A stretch of DNA of 64,000 nt, from NCBI RefSeq assembly GCF_900143025.1, contig NZ_FRCT01000019.1, positions 1 to 64,000 on the forward strand, given 5' to 3'. The notes beneath the pieces were generated by a model. It worked only from the letters and a program-made list of their open reading frames with translations. It was not told the DNA's origin and made no database searches. Shown one piece after another: positions 7,582-17,902 of this stretch. A program made the position numbers and the translations under genes. Every line of letters begins with the position of its first letter. Positions within the stretch are counted from its first letter, which is position 1. The DNA is from Ruminococcus flavefaciens (GTDB lineage: Bacteria; Bacillota; Clostridia; Oscillospirales; Ruminococcaceae).

Positions 7582-7992
7582 ATGTATAATTTATGTGTAG
7601 AAGAAAATAATGAAAAAAAGCTTACGGAAGTTATGAACGAGAGGGACATCATTGCCTCATTGCTCAATCAGCTTGGAATTCCAAGAAATACAGCAGGATA
7701 TAATTATCTTTTATATATCATATTAAAGATCAATCGCTCGAATAATATAAATGTAAAGCTTACAACTGAGCTATATCCTCAGATTGCAGATGAACTTGAT
7801 TCGTCCGTTAAAAGAATCGAACGTGGTCTCAGATATTCCATAGAAGCTGCGTGGGACAGAAATAGTGATGGAATAAAGGATATTCTCGGTTATTATGATG
7901 ACTGCAAGCCTTATTTAAGTGAATTTATATGGTTATTAGCAGATAAGTACAGAATAATTAATAACAAAAAACGATTTACACCAGGATTTTAA
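7582..7992 (+). CDS. Stand-alone Spo0A C-terminal DNA-binding domain protein
   Basis: 136 residues. From about residue 20 the protein aligns with the Spo0A output domain: LGIPRNTAGYNYL, then LYPQIADELDSSVKRIERGL, then RYSIEAAWDR and SEFIWLLADKYR. These match the family pattern GxxxxxxGYxYL, LYPxIAxxFxTTxxRVERAIRHAIEVAW and SEFIALIADKLR. The phospho-receiver domain of Spo0A is absent and the first 20 residues are a short unrelated lead. GGAGG lies eight bases before ATG. It heads a gene group of a LytTR regulator, two HPt proteins and two hybrid kinases. It probably binds 0A-box-like DNA without being phosphorylated itself, but this is inference. Confidence 0.8.
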   Translation: MYNLCVEENNEKKLTEVMNERDIIASLLNQLGIPRNTAGYNYLLYIILKINRSNNINVKLTTELYPQIADELDSSVKRIERGLRYSIEAAWDRNSDGIKDILGYYDDCKPYLSEFIWLLADKYRIINNKKRFTPGF

Positions 7993-8020
7993 CTACTAAT
8001 TACAAGCAAGGGAGTAAGAA

Positions 8021-8770
8021 ATGAAAGATGTATTTGAAATAGCGGTCTGTGATGACAGCAGCTTTGACAGATTTGTAATTGCAGAAATGATAGATGGCTA
8101 TTTTAAAGACAAGTCTTTTCTGTATCACGTTACAGAATACTGTAATGAAGGTACTCTGATCGACGATATAGAGGAAAGCAACAGATATGATATTATTTTT
8201 CTTGACATATACCTTAATAGTCTTCTTGGCATAGAAGTTGCAAAAAAACTTCGTTCAGGTGGCTATAACGGGAAGATAGTTTTTCTTACTGCTTCTGATA
8301 AGTATGCAGTTGAAAGCTATGACGTAGATGCTGCAGGTTACTTGTTGAAGCCGCATAATTATGAGAAATTTTGTAATGTAATGGACAGGATTCTCATAGG
8401 CAGACGCAAAAATACGATTATAGTTAAGAAAAGAAGCAGCGTAGAATATATTTCCTATGATAATATCAGATATATCGAAAGCTCAAATACGAAATGTCTG
8501 ATCCATTGCAGTGACGGCAAGGTACATACTATATATACACGTCTTGATCTGATGGAGAACGATATTGATGACAAGCGTTTTTTACGGTGTCATAGAAGTT
8601 TCCTTGTTAACCTTTATTATGTAAGAAGTATGAATGAAAATTTTGTTATGGATAATGATGAAATAGTTTTAGTCAGAAAAAAGAGCATTAAGGATATTAG
8701 ACGTATGTATCTTGAATACAATTCAAATGCTGTGCTAACGGGTGATTTAGCTGAAATAGCGGGAGCGTGA
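8021..8770 (+). CDS. LytTR-family response regulator
   Basis: 249 residues. The receiver domain (about 5-125) has the acidic pair Asp11/Asp12, phospho-acceptor Asp62 in FLDIYLN, Thr in LTASD and Lys in LLKPHNY. The LytTR DNA-binding domain (about 135-240) shows the typical IRYIESSNTKCLIHCSDG and FLRCHRSFLVNLYYV. The family (AgrA/LytR) binds paired direct repeats and often controls secreted or surface functions. The start follows AAGGGAG. It lies 28 bp after the Spo0A_C gene and 4 bp before an HPt gene, so it is the probable end point of the phosphorelay encoded here. Confidence 0.9.
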   Translation: MKDVFEIAVCDDSSFDRFVIAEMIDGYFKDKSFLYHVTEYCNEGTLIDDIEESNRYDIIFLDIYLNSLLGIEVAKKLRSGGYNGKIVFLTASDKYAVESYDVDAAGYLLKPHNYEKFCNVMDRILIGRRKNTIIVKKRSSVEYISYDNIRYIESSNTKCLIHCSDGKVHTIYTRLDLMENDIDDKRFLRCHRSFLVNLYYVRSMNENFVMDNDEIVLVRKKSIKDIRRMYLEYNSNAVLTGDLAEIAGA

Positions 8771-8774
8771 CTTT

Positions 8775-9140
8775 GTGGAACTTATGGATTTTTATAATGC
8801 AATAGGTGAAAATTATGATCTGTTACTCAGCAGGCTTCTGAGTTCTGACAGAATAGAAAAATACCTGACAATTTTTTTCAGTGAAAATAGTATTGCAGAT
8901 CTGAAAAACCAGATCATCAATAATGAATTTCAGTCAGCGATCAATACCGCTCATACTCTCAAGGGCGTCACTTCTACTCTCGGATTTGACAGGTTGGCTT
9001 CTGATATATGTGTGATACATGGGGTACTGAAAAATAATGAAACTGAAAAAGCCGGCATACTATGTCAGAAGATCGTGGAAGAATATGAGCGTATCTATAA
9101 GCTATGGTGCAATATACATAGTAAAGACGGAGTATTATAA
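8775..9140 (+). CDS. HPt-domain phosphotransfer protein 1
   Basis: 121 residues from a GTG start four bases after the regulator's stop; GGGAG overlaps the end of that gene. A single four-helix HPt domain carries the phospho-histidine His60 in NTAHTLKGVTSTLG. HPt proteins pass phosphate from the receiver of a hybrid kinase to a response regulator. Free-standing HPt proteins are uncommon in Firmicutes. Here it is next to the LytTR regulator and its paralogue at 9168. Confidence 0.85.
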   Translation: MELMDFYNAIGENYDLLLSRLLSSDRIEKYLTIFFSENSIADLKNQIINNEFQSAINTAHTLKGVTSTLGFDRLASDICVIHGVLKNNETEKAGILCQKIVEEYERIYKLWCNIHSKDGVL

Positions 9141-9167
9141 CAATCAGCCCTGTAAAGGAGAAACAAT

Positions 9168-9503
9168 ATGATAACAATTGAAAAGCTCCGTGAGTTCGGT
9201 GCAGACGTTGATGACGGACTTTCAAGATGTCTGAATAAGGCGGAGCTTTATTTAAATCTCGTTGGTAAGCTTACAGAAGATAAAACGCTTTATTTACTTG
9301 AACAGCAGCTTGTCAGGAAAGAATTTGATGGGGCTTTTGAGACTGCACACTCGTTGAAAGGAGTGTATGCAAATCTATCTCTTACACCCTTGACCGGACC
9401 TGTCACTGATATTACTGAATTGCTGAGAAACAGAACAAATACAGAATATACTGAACTTATGGACAAGCTTAAAACTGAGTTTGAAAGACTGTGTGAATTG
9501 TAA
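9168..9503 (+). CDS. HPt-domain phosphotransfer protein 2
   Basis: 111 residues, start preceded by AAAGGAG. A single HPt domain with His61 in ETAHSLKGVYANL. It is a paralogue of the preceding gene (same length class and layout). Two HPt proteins and two hybrid kinases suggest one HPt per kinase or a branching relay; which pairs with which cannot be read from sequence. Confidence 0.85.
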   Translation: MITIEKLREFGADVDDGLSRCLNKAELYLNLVGKLTEDKTLYLLEQQLVRKEFDGAFETAHSLKGVYANLSLTPLTGPVTDITELLRNRTNTEYTELMDKLKTEFERLCEL

Positions 9504-9585
9504 TAAACAATAACGATATGGGGGAACGGTTCTTTTGAAGTGTTCCCTTTTTTCATGATACTATTCAATTTTGGAGGTATAAGCC

Positions 9586-12111
9586 ATGTTTGGTAAGCAT
9601 TTTGAACTGAACGAACAGACAATGCACATTGTAAAGGCTATAGGAAGAATGATGCCCGGCGGCTTCTTTATATACAGAGCGAATGAAACTGAGGAGCTGC
9701 TTTATGCAAATGCAGCAGTTATCAGTATTTTTGGCTGCAAGGATATTTCCGAATTCAAAGAACTGACCGGCTATACCTTTCGCGGAATGGTACATCCTGA
9801 TGACAGGGCATCTGTTGCCGCTTCGATTATTGAACAAATAAAGAAAAACGAGGATAATTTTGACTGTGTAGAGTACCGTATCATCAGAAAAGACGGAGAA
9901 GTCCGCTGGGTGGATGACTACGGCCATTATACCGATACAGAAGCCTATGGCGGAATTTATTATGTGTTTATTTCAGATATTACCAAAAAACATGAACAGC
10001 AGGAGCTTGAAAAGCGCCTTGCTTTTCAGGAGAAGCTTATAGAAGAAAAAAATCAGCGTGAACAGCAGGATAAGATGATAACTGCACTTGCCTCGGATTA
10101 CAGAAGCGTTTATCATATAGATCTTGATATGAATGATGCCGTTTGTTATCGGGGTGATCTGAATGATAAGGAGCAAACAGCAGAAGGTGTTCATTTCCCA
10201 TACTATGAACGATTTAAATGGTATGCCGAACATTTCGTTGACGAGAATTACCGTGATGGTTTTATTGAATTTATTGATCCCGATAATATCAGAAAGGCAC
10301 TGTCGGAGAATATCATTATAGCCTATCGCTATCTTGCACACAGGAACGGTTTTGATTATTATGAGATGATAAGAATGGCAGGAGTGCGTCATGCCGAGGA
10401 CAGAGACGATAATATAGTCCATGCGATAGGTCTGGGACTCACTAATATCGACAAGGAAATGCGTGAAACAATGGCAAAGAATCAGGCATTAAGCGAAGCT
10501 CTTGAAGCTGCTGAACAGGCGAACAGGGCAAAAACTGCCTTCTTATCCAGCATGAGCCATGAGATACGTACACCAATGAATGCCATAATCGGTCTTGACA
10601 GCCTTGCACTGAGAAATACAAATCTTGACCCTGAAACAAGGGAGTATTTTGAAAAGATAGGTGAAAGCGCACGCCATTTGCTGGGACTTATTAATGATAT
10701 TCTTGACATGAGCCGTATTGAATCGGGAAAAATGATACTCGGGAAAGAGGAATTTTCATTCCGTGCAATGCTTGAACAGATAAATACTATTGTAATGACA
10801 CAGTGCAGTGATAAAGGTCTGAAATATGAATGCAAGGTCATCGACGGTATTTCCGATTACTATGTCGGCGATGATATGAAGCTGAAGCAGATACTTATAA
10901 ATATTCTCAGCAATGCTATTAAATTTACAGATGCTCCGGGGCATATTACGTTTACTGTTGAAAGAACAGCTGTATTTGGAGATAAGTCGATAATAAGATT
11001 TGTAGTTAAAGATACGGGTATCGGAATGGATAAAGCTTTTTTACCGAAGGTTTTTGACACCTTTGCCCAGGAGGATTCAACCAGGAACAATAAGTACGGC
11101 AGCACAGGGCTTGGTATGGCAATAACAAAGAATATCGTTGATATCATGAATGGCACTATATCTGTTAGATCGGAAAAGGGCATTGGTACGGAATTTACCG
11201 TTGTTGTAACGCTGAAAAACTGCGAGCGTAGCGGAGCGGAAGATGTATTCATTGATTCAAAAGAAATGCGTGTGCTTGTAGTAGATGATGAGGAAGTAGC
11301 CGCCGAGCACGCAAGGATAGTCCTTGATGAAGCAGGTATCAAGGCTGATATCTGCCTTGATGGCAGGAGCGCACTGGAAATGCTTGAAGTGCAGCATACA
11401 AAGCATGAACCATATAATCTGGTTCTTCTCGACTGGAAAATGCCTGAAATGGACGGTATCGAATGTGCAGAAGAGATACGAAAGCTTTACAGAAAAGAAA
11501 CGACTATTATCATACTTACTTCTTTCAACTGGGACGAGATCATGGATGAGGCGATACATATCGGAGTTGACAGCTTCCTTGCTAAACCGCTGTTTGCCTC
11601 AGATGTAATAAGTGAATTTGAGCGTATTGCAAGAAAGAACAATATACTCATGCTCCGTGAAAGAAAACGTGCAGATCTTAATGGAAAGCATATTCTTCTT
11701 GCTGAAGATGTCTTTATTAATGCAGAGATAATAAAGGAACTGCTGAAAATAAAGAGAATGATAATAGACCATGCAGAGAACGGGAAAATTGCTGTTGAAA
11801 TGTTTTCGGATAGTCAGGTCGGATATTATGATGCTGTTTTGATGGACGTTCGTATGCCGGAAATGGACGGACTTGAAGCTACAGCAGAAATACGTTCACT
11901 TGGACGCCCCGACGCTGAAAAAGTACCGATCATTGCTATGACTGCCAATGCCTTTGACGAGGATGTTCAATTATCATTACAGGTCGGAATGAACGCACAT
12001 TTATCAAAGCCTGTTGAAGCAGAGCGTCTGTATCATACGCTGGAAGAACTGATATGGGATGCAGAACAGACCAACTTACACCTGAGAGGATACAACAATG
12101 CAGAAAAATAA
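9586..12111 (+). CDS. Soluble hybrid histidine kinase (PAS-PAS-HisKA-HATPase-REC-REC)
   Basis: 841 residues with no membrane segment. A PAS/PAC module (about 15-135) has a typical PAC end ([18 protein letters not shown]). A second PAS-like region (about 165-290) and a short coiled coil precede HisKA with His325 in [10 protein letters not shown]. The HATPase has its N box ([11 protein letters not shown]), DTGIGM and GSTGLGMAI. Receiver 1 has DDEE and [11 protein letters not shown]; receiver 2 has [12 protein letters not shown] and LSKPVE. It should sense a cytoplasmic cue, autophosphorylate and pass phosphate through its receivers to an HPt protein. It overlaps the next kinase gene by 14 bases. 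GGAGGTATAAGCC precedes the ATG. Confidence 0.92.
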   Translation: MFGKHFELNEQTMHIVKAIGRMMPGGFFIYRANETEELLYANAAVISIFGCKDISEFKELTGYTFRGMVHPDDRASVAASIIEQIKKNEDNFDCVEYRIIRKDGEVRWVDDYGHYTDTEAYGGIYYVFISDITKKHEQQELEKRLAFQEKLIEEKNQREQQDKMITALASDYRSVYHIDLDMNDAVCYRGDLNDKEQTAEGVHFPYYERFKWYAEHFVDENYRDGFIEFIDPDNIRKALSENIIIAYRYLAHRNGFDYYEMIRMAGVRHAEDRDDNIVHAIGLGLTNIDKEMRETMAKNQALSEALEAAEQANRAKTAFLSSMSHEIRTPMNAIIGLDSLALRNTNLDPETREYFEKIGESARHLLGLINDILDMSRIESGKMILGKEEFSFRAMLEQINTIVMTQCSDKGLKYECKVIDGISDYYVGDDMKLKQILINILSNAIKFTDAPGHITFTVERTAVFGDKSIIRFVVKDTGIGMDKAFLPKVFDTFAQEDSTRNNKYGSTGLGMAITKNIVDIMNGTISVRSEKGIGTEFTVVVTLKNCERSGAEDVFIDSKEMRVLVVDDEEVAAEHARIVLDEAGIKADICLDGRSALEMLEVQHTKHEPYNLVLLDWKMPEMDGIECAEEIRKLYRKETTIIILTSFNWDEIMDEAIHIGVDSFLAKPLFASDVISEFERIARKNNILMLRERKRADLNGKHILLAEDVFINAEIIKELLKIKRMIIDHAENGKIAVEMFSDSQVGYYDAVLMDVRMPEMDGLEATAEIRSLGRPDAEKVPIIAMTANAFDEDVQLSLQVGMNAHLSKPVEAERLYHTLEELIWDAEQTNLHLRGYNNAEK

Positions 12112-14953
12112 AGCAATAACCGCTTTTATTATAATACTGACAATAATAATGACATTTGCTGTACCGATAAGAGTTTCTGCACAGGAACAACCAAAAACGA
12201 TACGTGTAGGATACTATGAAAATGAAGTCTTTCAGGAAGGCGCAAAAGATGGCATCGTAAAATCGGGATATGCATATGAATATTACCTTAAACTTTCAGA
12301 GTACACTGGCTGGGAATATGAATACGTCTATGGTAGCTTCGGGGATGTATATGATATGCTTCTTGCCGGTGAAGTAGATGTTGTTGCGGGACTTGCATAT
12401 AAGGAAGAACGGAAAGAGCTTATAGGATATCCTGATCTTCCTATGGGAAGTGAAACGTATAACTTTGTGAAGCATGAGACAGATACTGACATTACTGCTG
12501 ATCCTCAGACATTTAACGGAAAAAAGATAGGTGTGCTGGACAGTGCAATGGTAGATACGCTGAGAGAATATCTTGACAGTCATGCCATAAAAGCAGAGGT
12601 AATGGCATTTTCTGATTATGAGGAGCTTTTTTCCGAATTTGATTCAAAGAATGTTGATATACTGGCGGCTGAAGGTGACGGCGCTTACGGCAGAGACCAC
12701 GCCGAGGTTCTTTTTTCATTCGGAGACTCAAACTATTATTTGTGTGTAAGCAGATACCGCAGTGACATCCTTTCTGAGCTTGATACAGCACAGAATATGC
12801 TTGCGGCTGATGAGCCTGATTATCTTAATTATCTGAATCACAAATACTTTCCTGTAAGCGTTTCGTCAAGAGCTTTTTCAGCTGCTGAAAAAGAATGGAT
12901 AGATACTCACAGTGAGATAAGGATTGGATGTCTGGAAAACTGTCTCCCATACAGTGACACGGGAAAGAGCGGCAGCGTTACAGGTTTAATAAAGGATCTT
13001 ATCCCTGAAATATTTAATGACCTTGGGCTTAATAAGATCAATGTGACCTATACAGGATATAAAAACTATGATGATATGATAGCTGCTGTGCAAACGGATA
13101 TGATAGATGCAGCTTTTCCTGTTGGCGGAGGTCTTTACTATTCCGAAGAAAATGGGATATACCAGTCAAGTCCTGTAATTTCTACCACGACAGAACTCGT
13201 TTACAATAACGGATATGATAACGATACAGTAAGCAGTTTTGCGGTAAACCGAAACAACACGATACAGTACTACTATATCATCACAAATTATCCTGATGCA
13301 AAAATCATCAGCTGTGATTCTATTGAAGAATGTCTTGAAGCTGTGCTCTCAGGCAAAGCAGGGGCTACTACACTGGATGGCATGAGGGCTACAGATATTC
13401 TGAAAAACAGCAGATTCCGCAATCTTTCACATCGTAACATAAGCAGGAATGATGATCGCTGTATCGGTGTAAAGATCGGAAACGAGGAGCTGCTTAAGCT
13501 GATCAATAGGGGGATTGCAGTTGTTGGCAGTGAATATGCTCATAATCGGGCATACAGATATACAGATGAACTGTATAATTATGGCTTTACAGAGGCGTTA
13601 AGGGATAATGCAGCCGTGTTCATTGCAATAGCTGGTGTAATAACGGGGCTTGTTATGTTTCTGCTTGTCCGTGATATAAAGCGTTCGAGAAAAGAACTTG
13701 CTATTATAGAAAAGTCAAGACTTGAACTTGAACAGGCGAATAAAGAGCTTGATGAGAACAAGGACGCACTTTCCGATGCGCTGTCGGCGGCAGAACACGC
13801 AAACCGTGCAAAGACTGTATTTCTCAATAATATGTCACATGATATACGTACTCCTATGAACGCTATTATAGGATTTACAGCGCTTGCGGATTCGCATATA
13901 GACAACAAGGAGAAGGTGCGGGATTATCTTGGCAAGATAAGTGTTTCAAGTCAGCATTTGTTGTCTCTGATAAACGATGTACTGGATATGAGCCGCATAG
14001 AAAGCGGCAAGGTGTTGATAAATGCATCTGAAGCACACCTGACAGATGTTATAAATGATATATGTACCATTGTTCATGCCAATATTTCATCTAAACAGCT
14101 TAATTTCAATATCGACACAAATGACATCATACATGATGATATCTTTGTCGATAAGCTCAGACTTCAGCAGGTATTGCTGAATATACTTTCTAATGCAGTA
14201 AAGTTCACTCCCACAGGCGGAATGATAAGCCTGAAAGTTATAGAGAAACAGCTCACGGATAATAAAACAGCATGGTTTGAATTTCGTATAAAGGATAACG
14301 GTATCGGTATGAGTGAAGAGTTCCGCAATATGATATTCGATGCCTTTACCCGTGAACAGACCAGTACAGTCAGCGGTATTCAGGGAACGGGACTTGGCAT
14401 GGCTATCACCAAGAAAATAGTAGACATGATGGGAGGAACTATTTCTGTAAACTCCGCGGAAGGAAGGGGAAGTGAATTTATAGTTTATCTGCCTTGCAGG
14501 ATAGTTGATAAAGTATCAGAAGAGGATGGCACAGACAAGAATAAAGGTGATATAGTCAGTATTCATGATCTTAAAGGAAAAACGGTTCTTATTGCAGAGG
14601 ATAATGAAATGAATCAGATGATCGCCAAAGCAATTCTTGAAGAAATGGGCTTGACAGTTGATATTGCCGAAAACGGAGAAAGTGCTGTCAGAAAGATCAC
14701 AGAAGCTGATGCAGGGCATTATTCTATTGTTCTTATGGATATACAAATGCCTGTTATAGATGGCTATGAAGCGGCAAAAAGAATACGTTCGCTAAAGGAT
14801 GAGGGAAAAGCTGATATTCCTATAGTTGCTGTAACTGCAAATGCGTTTGAGGAAGATAAAAAACTTGCTTTGTCTGTTGGAATGAACGGCCATCTTGCAA
14901 AACCGTATGATATCGGACAGATCAGAAAGACACTTATTGAACTTTTGATATAA
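12098..14953 (+). CDS. BvgS-like hybrid histidine kinase with two periplasmic-binding domains
   Basis: 951 residues. The N-terminal signal segment (about 5-27) is followed by two extracellular solute-binding (SBP_bac_3-type) domains. The first runs about 32-255 ([25 protein letters not shown]), the second about 268-500 ([12 protein letters not shown]). A membrane helix (about 510-530), coiled coil, HisKA with [10 protein letters not shown] (His near 580), HATPase ([14 protein letters not shown]) and one receiver ([12 protein letters not shown]) follow. This is the BvgS/EvgS plan, in which paired Venus-flytrap domains bind a small molecule. It overlaps the previous kinase gene by 14 bases. Island 2 ends 160 bp downstream. 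The ligand is unknown. Confidence 0.92.
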   Translation: MQKNKAITAFIIILTIIMTFAVPIRVSAQEQPKTIRVGYYENEVFQEGAKDGIVKSGYAYEYYLKLSEYTGWEYEYVYGSFGDVYDMLLAGEVDVVAGLAYKEERKELIGYPDLPMGSETYNFVKHETDTDITADPQTFNGKKIGVLDSAMVDTLREYLDSHAIKAEVMAFSDYEELFSEFDSKNVDILAAEGDGAYGRDHAEVLFSFGDSNYYLCVSRYRSDILSELDTAQNMLAADEPDYLNYLNHKYFPVSVSSRAFSAAEKEWIDTHSEIRIGCLENCLPYSDTGKSGSVTGLIKDLIPEIFNDLGLNKINVTYTGYKNYDDMIAAVQTDMIDAAFPVGGGLYYSEENGIYQSSPVISTTTELVYNNGYDNDTVSSFAVNRNNTIQYYYIITNYPDAKIISCDSIEECLEAVLSGKAGATTLDGMRATDILKNSRFRNLSHRNISRNDDRCIGVKIGNEELLKLINRGIAVVGSEYAHNRAYRYTDELYNYGFTEALRDNAAVFIAIAGVITGLVMFLLVRDIKRSRKELAIIEKSRLELEQANKELDENKDALSDALSAAEHANRAKTVFLNNMSHDIRTPMNAIIGFTALADSHIDNKEKVRDYLGKISVSSQHLLSLINDVLDMSRIESGKVLINASEAHLTDVINDICTIVHANISSKQLNFNIDTNDIIHDDIFVDKLRLQQVLLNILSNAVKFTPTGGMISLKVIEKQLTDNKTAWFEFRIKDNGIGMSEEFRNMIFDAFTREQTSTVSGIQGTGLGMAITKKIVDMMGGTISVNSAEGRGSEFIVYLPCRIVDKVSEEDGTDKNKGDIVSIHDLKGKTVLIAEDNEMNQMIAKAILEEMGLTVDIAENGESAVRKITEADAGHYSIVLMDIQMPVIDGYEAAKRIRSLKDEGKADIPIVAVTANAFEEDKKLALSVGMNGHLAKPYDIGQIRKTLIELLI

Positions 14954-15113
14954 AGTGTGTTTTATCTTTTGTTGTAAATATCATTGTTCTTCATCTTGAT
15001 TCTAATCTAAAAAAATGGTCTTGAAATTATGCTTTATTTATGATATAATTGCATTAATCAAATATTCAGAATTAAGTGAAGATTTGATACTTTTGGTATA
15101 AATCACTTACAGT

Positions 15114-15172
15114 GGTAGAGCACTCGGCTGTTAACCGAGTTGTCGCCCGTTCGAGCCGGGCAGGGGGAGCCA
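15114..15172 (+). repeat. tRNA-Asn 3' fragment (right end of island 2, att-like)
   Basis: Third exact copy of the 59-bp tRNA-Asn 3' segment. It has the same upstream flank (TTGGTATAAA, then CACTTACAGT) as the copy at 5872. There is no acceptor 5' strand, so it is not a functional tRNA. It marks the outer border of the island tract; ordinary chromosome with the sortase genes follows. Confidence 0.85.
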
Positions 15173-15176
15173 ATTA

Positions 15177-15208
15177 AGTCCAAATCTTTGATTTGGACTT
15201 TTTATTTT
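15177..15208 (+). terminator. Terminator after the third tRNA-Asn copy
   Basis: Hairpin AGTCCAAATC / GATTTGGACT with a T-rich tail. Unlike 700 and 5938 it does not begin with GAGA, so the sequence right of this border differs from the island left ends. Confidence 0.75.
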
Positions 15209-15235
15209 ATACACAAAATGTTATTATCGCTGATA

Positions 15236-15264
15236 TTGACAATATCTTGATTTGGTGCTATAAT
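15236..15264 (+). promoter_or_regulatory. Sigma-A promoter of the lone sortase gene
   Basis: TTGACA (15236-15241), 17-bp spacer, TATAAT (15259-15264), 35 bp before the sortase ATG. Confidence 0.85.
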
Positions 15265-15299
15265 CGGCTTGTAAAGTAATAAGCGGATAGGTAAATATC

Positions 15300-15950
15300 A
15301 TGAAAACTATTAAAAGGATCTTTATAATATGCGGTGTGCTGCTTATACTGGCTGCTCTGGCATTGTGCGGCTATAATATAATGCAGGATAAAAGGGCGGA
15401 AAATGAGTCAAATAAGGTCATGAGGGAGCTTATTAAGCTTATCCCTGAGCCTGATACAGCCGTAAGTACTACAGAGAAAGCATCTAATCCGGCAGATGAT
15501 CTCTTTGCACCATATGAACTTGAAAACAATTCAACAGATATGCCTTCTCCTGTTAATATTGGCGGCAGGGATTACTGCGGATATATTTCAATTCCTTCCC
15601 TTGAACTTGAGCTGCCTGTAATTGATAACTGGAGTTATGATGCATTGGAGCTTTCACCCTGTCGTTTCAGCGGTTCTACAGTCGGCAACGACCTAATTAT
15701 TGCCGCACATAATTATAACAGCCATTTCGGGCGCATAGACGAGCTCGATCAAGGCGATGAGATAATGTTTGTTGATACCGAAGGAACGGTACACAGGTAT
15801 CGCGTAGATGATATAAGAGTACTTAACGGAAACGATTCTGAGGGAATGTTTAACGGCAAAGGCTCTGATTGGGATATTACCCTTTTTACCTGTAACTTCA
15901 GCGGTCAGGCGAGAGTTGCCGTAAGAGGCAGCAGGATAGACAATAAATAA
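15300..15950 (+). CDS. Sortase family transpeptidase
   Basis: 216 residues. An N-terminal membrane anchor (about 5-25) and an acidic/Thr-rich stalk lead to the sortase beta-barrel (about 85-212). The catalytic residues are visible as His137 in AAHNYNSH, Cys198 in LFTCNF and Arg205 in QARVAVRG. It lacks the C-terminal membrane segment of class C pilin polymerases, so it more probably anchors proteins to the wall (class B, D or E type). It has its own promoter and converges on a minor-pilin gene with an IQTG-type sorting signal, a plausible substrate. No class assignment is firm. Confidence 0.85.
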   Translation: MKTIKRIFIICGVLLILAALALCGYNIMQDKRAENESNKVMRELIKLIPEPDTAVSTTEKASNPADDLFAPYELENNSTDMPSPVNIGGRDYCGYISIPSLELELPVIDNWSYDALELSPCRFSGSTVGNDLIIAAHNYNSHFGRIDELDQGDEIMFVDTEGTVHRYRVDDIRVLNGNDSEGMFNGKGSDWDITLFTCNFSGQARVAVRGSRIDNK

Positions 15951-15986
15951 AACATCTTCAGTATAAGTCTACTGAAGATGTTTTTT
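15951..15986. terminator. Bidirectional terminator
   Basis: Hairpin AACATCTTCAGTA / TACTGAAGATGTT with A and T runs on its two sides, between the convergent sortase (+) and minor pilin (-) genes. Confidence 0.85.
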
Positions 15987-15987
15987 C

Positions 15988-17046
15988 TTATTTATTATCT
16001 TTTTTCGATTTTATGAGTAATCCTAGTGTTAATAACAGTATTCCGCCTATTGCAAGGGGGATAACAGGCCACCACAGCTGTCCTGTCTGTATCAGAGGCG
16101 GCAGCTCCTTTGTTGTGGTTTGGGGTGTTTGTGTAGTAGTTTTGGTTGTTGCTGTTGAGGTTGCTGTAGTCTTTATGGTAGTCTTTTCATCGAGGGCAGT
16201 TGTTGTTAAAGCTGTACCGGTTACGGTAGTCGTTGTTCCCGGGGTAAAGGTTGGATCGTAGCTGTTCTTTATGAGGTACTGGTTGCTGTTGAAGTCTATT
16301 AAGACCGTATAGTCTACAGGAATATGGCGTTCCACAACGTACCAGTCGTTTATTGGTTCAAGGTCATTCCAGCGGTATTCCCAGTTGTTTTCCTCATTCA
16401 GGGTCACTGTATCATATATCTTGTCATTGCGGTAAAGGTCTACAGTAACATACGTGGGGTGTGGTATGCTTTCGGGAGTATCATTTATCCAGACTTTTTT
16501 TACGGTATAGGAGTCCACAACACTGCTGAGAGTTATATATGCGAATTTAGGATAAGCGTCATAGCTGAATGTAACATCGCTGTCATTGGCTTCAAGGAGC
16601 AGTGTAGACGGCACGTAGAAGGTTTTGTCGACCTGTAGTGTGCGACCTACGGCAAGATAAACGCCCTTGCTAAGTCCGCTGAATGTGAGTTCTCCGTCCT
16701 TGTTTGTTTCGCCGCTTGAAACGGGAGAGACTCCGTCAACGACCGCATAGCTTGCGATAGTTTTAGCTATCTGCTCAACATTTTCCTCTGTTATATTGCT
16801 CGTATCTATCTGATAACCTGCAAAAGCTCCTGTAAGAACTATGCCGCTGCCTGAGCGTTCTCCAACCTTGTAAAGTCTCCACTTCATACCCGTGAGGATA
16901 GTATCGTCTTTTCGGCATATCAGATTTATGGAGTGTTCTCCGCTGTCATCACAGCTCACAGAAAGCGGAACACAGGATAACAGACAGACCAATAAGGAAA
17001 GCAGGAATACTGCGATGTGTGTTATTTTTCTTCTTATACAGGGCAT
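15988..17046 (-). CDS. Minor pilin / Cna_B surface protein with LIQTGQ sorting signal
   Basis: 352 residues. Signal peptide about 1-32; a SpaA-like beta domain (about 40-175); and a Cna_B domain (about 180-265: YTVKKVWINDT, then VTLNEENNWEYRWNDL and YVVERHIPVDY). A Thr-rich spacer follows, and then LIQTGQLWWPV leads into a hydrophobic segment and a basic tail. QTGQLWWPV is a typical sorting end of SpaA-type minor pilins in Clostridia, normally preceded by LP; here Ile replaces Pro. It is followed in its operon direction by no other gene, and preceded (4 bp) by a class C sortase. Confidence 0.8.
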   Translation of the reverse strand: MPCIRRKITHIAVFLLSLLVCLLSCVPLSVSCDDSGEHSINLICRKDDTILTGMKWRLYKVGERSGSGIVLTGAFAGYQIDTSNITEENVEQIAKTIASYAVVDGVSPVSSGETNKDGELTFSGLSKGVYLAVGRTLQVDKTFYVPSTLLLEANDSDVTFSYDAYPKFAYITLSSVVDSYTVKKVWINDTPESIPHPTYVTVDLYRNDKIYDTVTLNEENNWEYRWNDLEPINDWYVVERHIPVDYTVLIDFNSNQYLIKNSYDPTFTPGTTTTVTGTALTTTALDEKTTIKTTATSTATTKTTTQTPQTTTKELPPLIQTGQLWWPVIPLAIGGILLLTLGLLIKSKKDNK

Positions 17047-17050
17047 GAGA

Positions 17051-17902
17051 TCACCTCTTTATACTTTTATTCCTTTCGTTTTTATCCTTTCTGCCTGTCA
17101 GTATCCAGAACAGTATCAGGCATATCAGAACAGGTATTACAATGAACGGCAGTACCTTTATCTCATCTACAGGAACAGCGTCTGTAAGTACCTTTACCGT
17201 GTGCGGTGCATCAGTCTCTATTCTGTGTGCTCTTACCAGCAGACGATGAGTATTTATGCCGTAGGGAGTACAGGTCATAAGAGTGACGTAATCCTTATCG
17301 GGGACTGCTGCAAGCCTGCTCATTTCGTAGGGCAGTACCGTAGCTATCTCGTCCACCTCGTAATCAAGCACCTCGTCAAGTACCGTGATGCGGAACGTGT
17401 CATTTTCCGTGAGCTGGTCTATATCGGTGAAAAGCTTTGCAGAGGGGAGTCCGCGGTGGGCGGATATTACCGAGTGAGAGCCCTTTCCGCCTATGGGCAG
17501 TGAGCTTCCTTCAAGATGTCCCACGGCTACATTGAGGACTTCGGGGCTTGTGCCGTGATATATGGGAAGATAGGTGTTTATCTTGGGTATCTCTATATAT
17601 CCGATTATACCTGTTCCCGTGATATCAAGCACCTGTTCGTATCCCTTTATATTTTTGTAATCGCTCAGGGGCGCACTCAGCTTTGCAAGCTCGGCATTGT
17701 ATTCCCTTGCTCTTGCAAGTTGACGCTCCTTGTCGGCATTGTCCATACTGCTGACCTTGCGGTCGTATACAGCTATGGCGCGGGACTGCTTATTGGCGTT
17801 CCACCAGTTGCTGAATGTGGGATATATCATTATACAAAGTCCCACGGCAAGAGACAGGACAAGGACGATATTTACGATAAGACTTCGTTTGCTCTTTTTC
17901 AT
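17051..17902 (-). CDS. Class C sortase (pilus polymerase)
   Basis: 283 residues. Two membrane segments, about 8-28 and about 245-268, frame the sortase domain, as in class C enzymes. Catalytic His149 is in SAHRGLPSAKLF, Cys211 in TLMTCTPYGINTHR and Arg220 just after. The active-site lid does not show the usual DP(F/W) motif. The gene overlaps the signal peptidase gene by four bases and precedes the minor pilin, so the three form an operon for a short or two-component pilus. Confidence 0.9.
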   Translation of the reverse strand: MKKSKRSLIVNIVLVLSLAVGLCIMIYPTFSNWWNANKQSRAIAVYDRKVSSMDNADKERQLARAREYNAELAKLSAPLSDYKNIKGYEQVLDITGTGIIGYIEIPKINTYLPIYHGTSPEVLNVAVGHLEGSSLPIGGKGSHSVISAHRGLPSAKLFTDIDQLTENDTFRITVLDEVLDYEVDEIATVLPYEMSRLAAVPDKDYVTLMTCTPYGINTHRLLVRAHRIETDAPHTVKVLTDAVPVDEIKVLPFIVIPVLICLILFWILTGRKDKNERNKSIKR

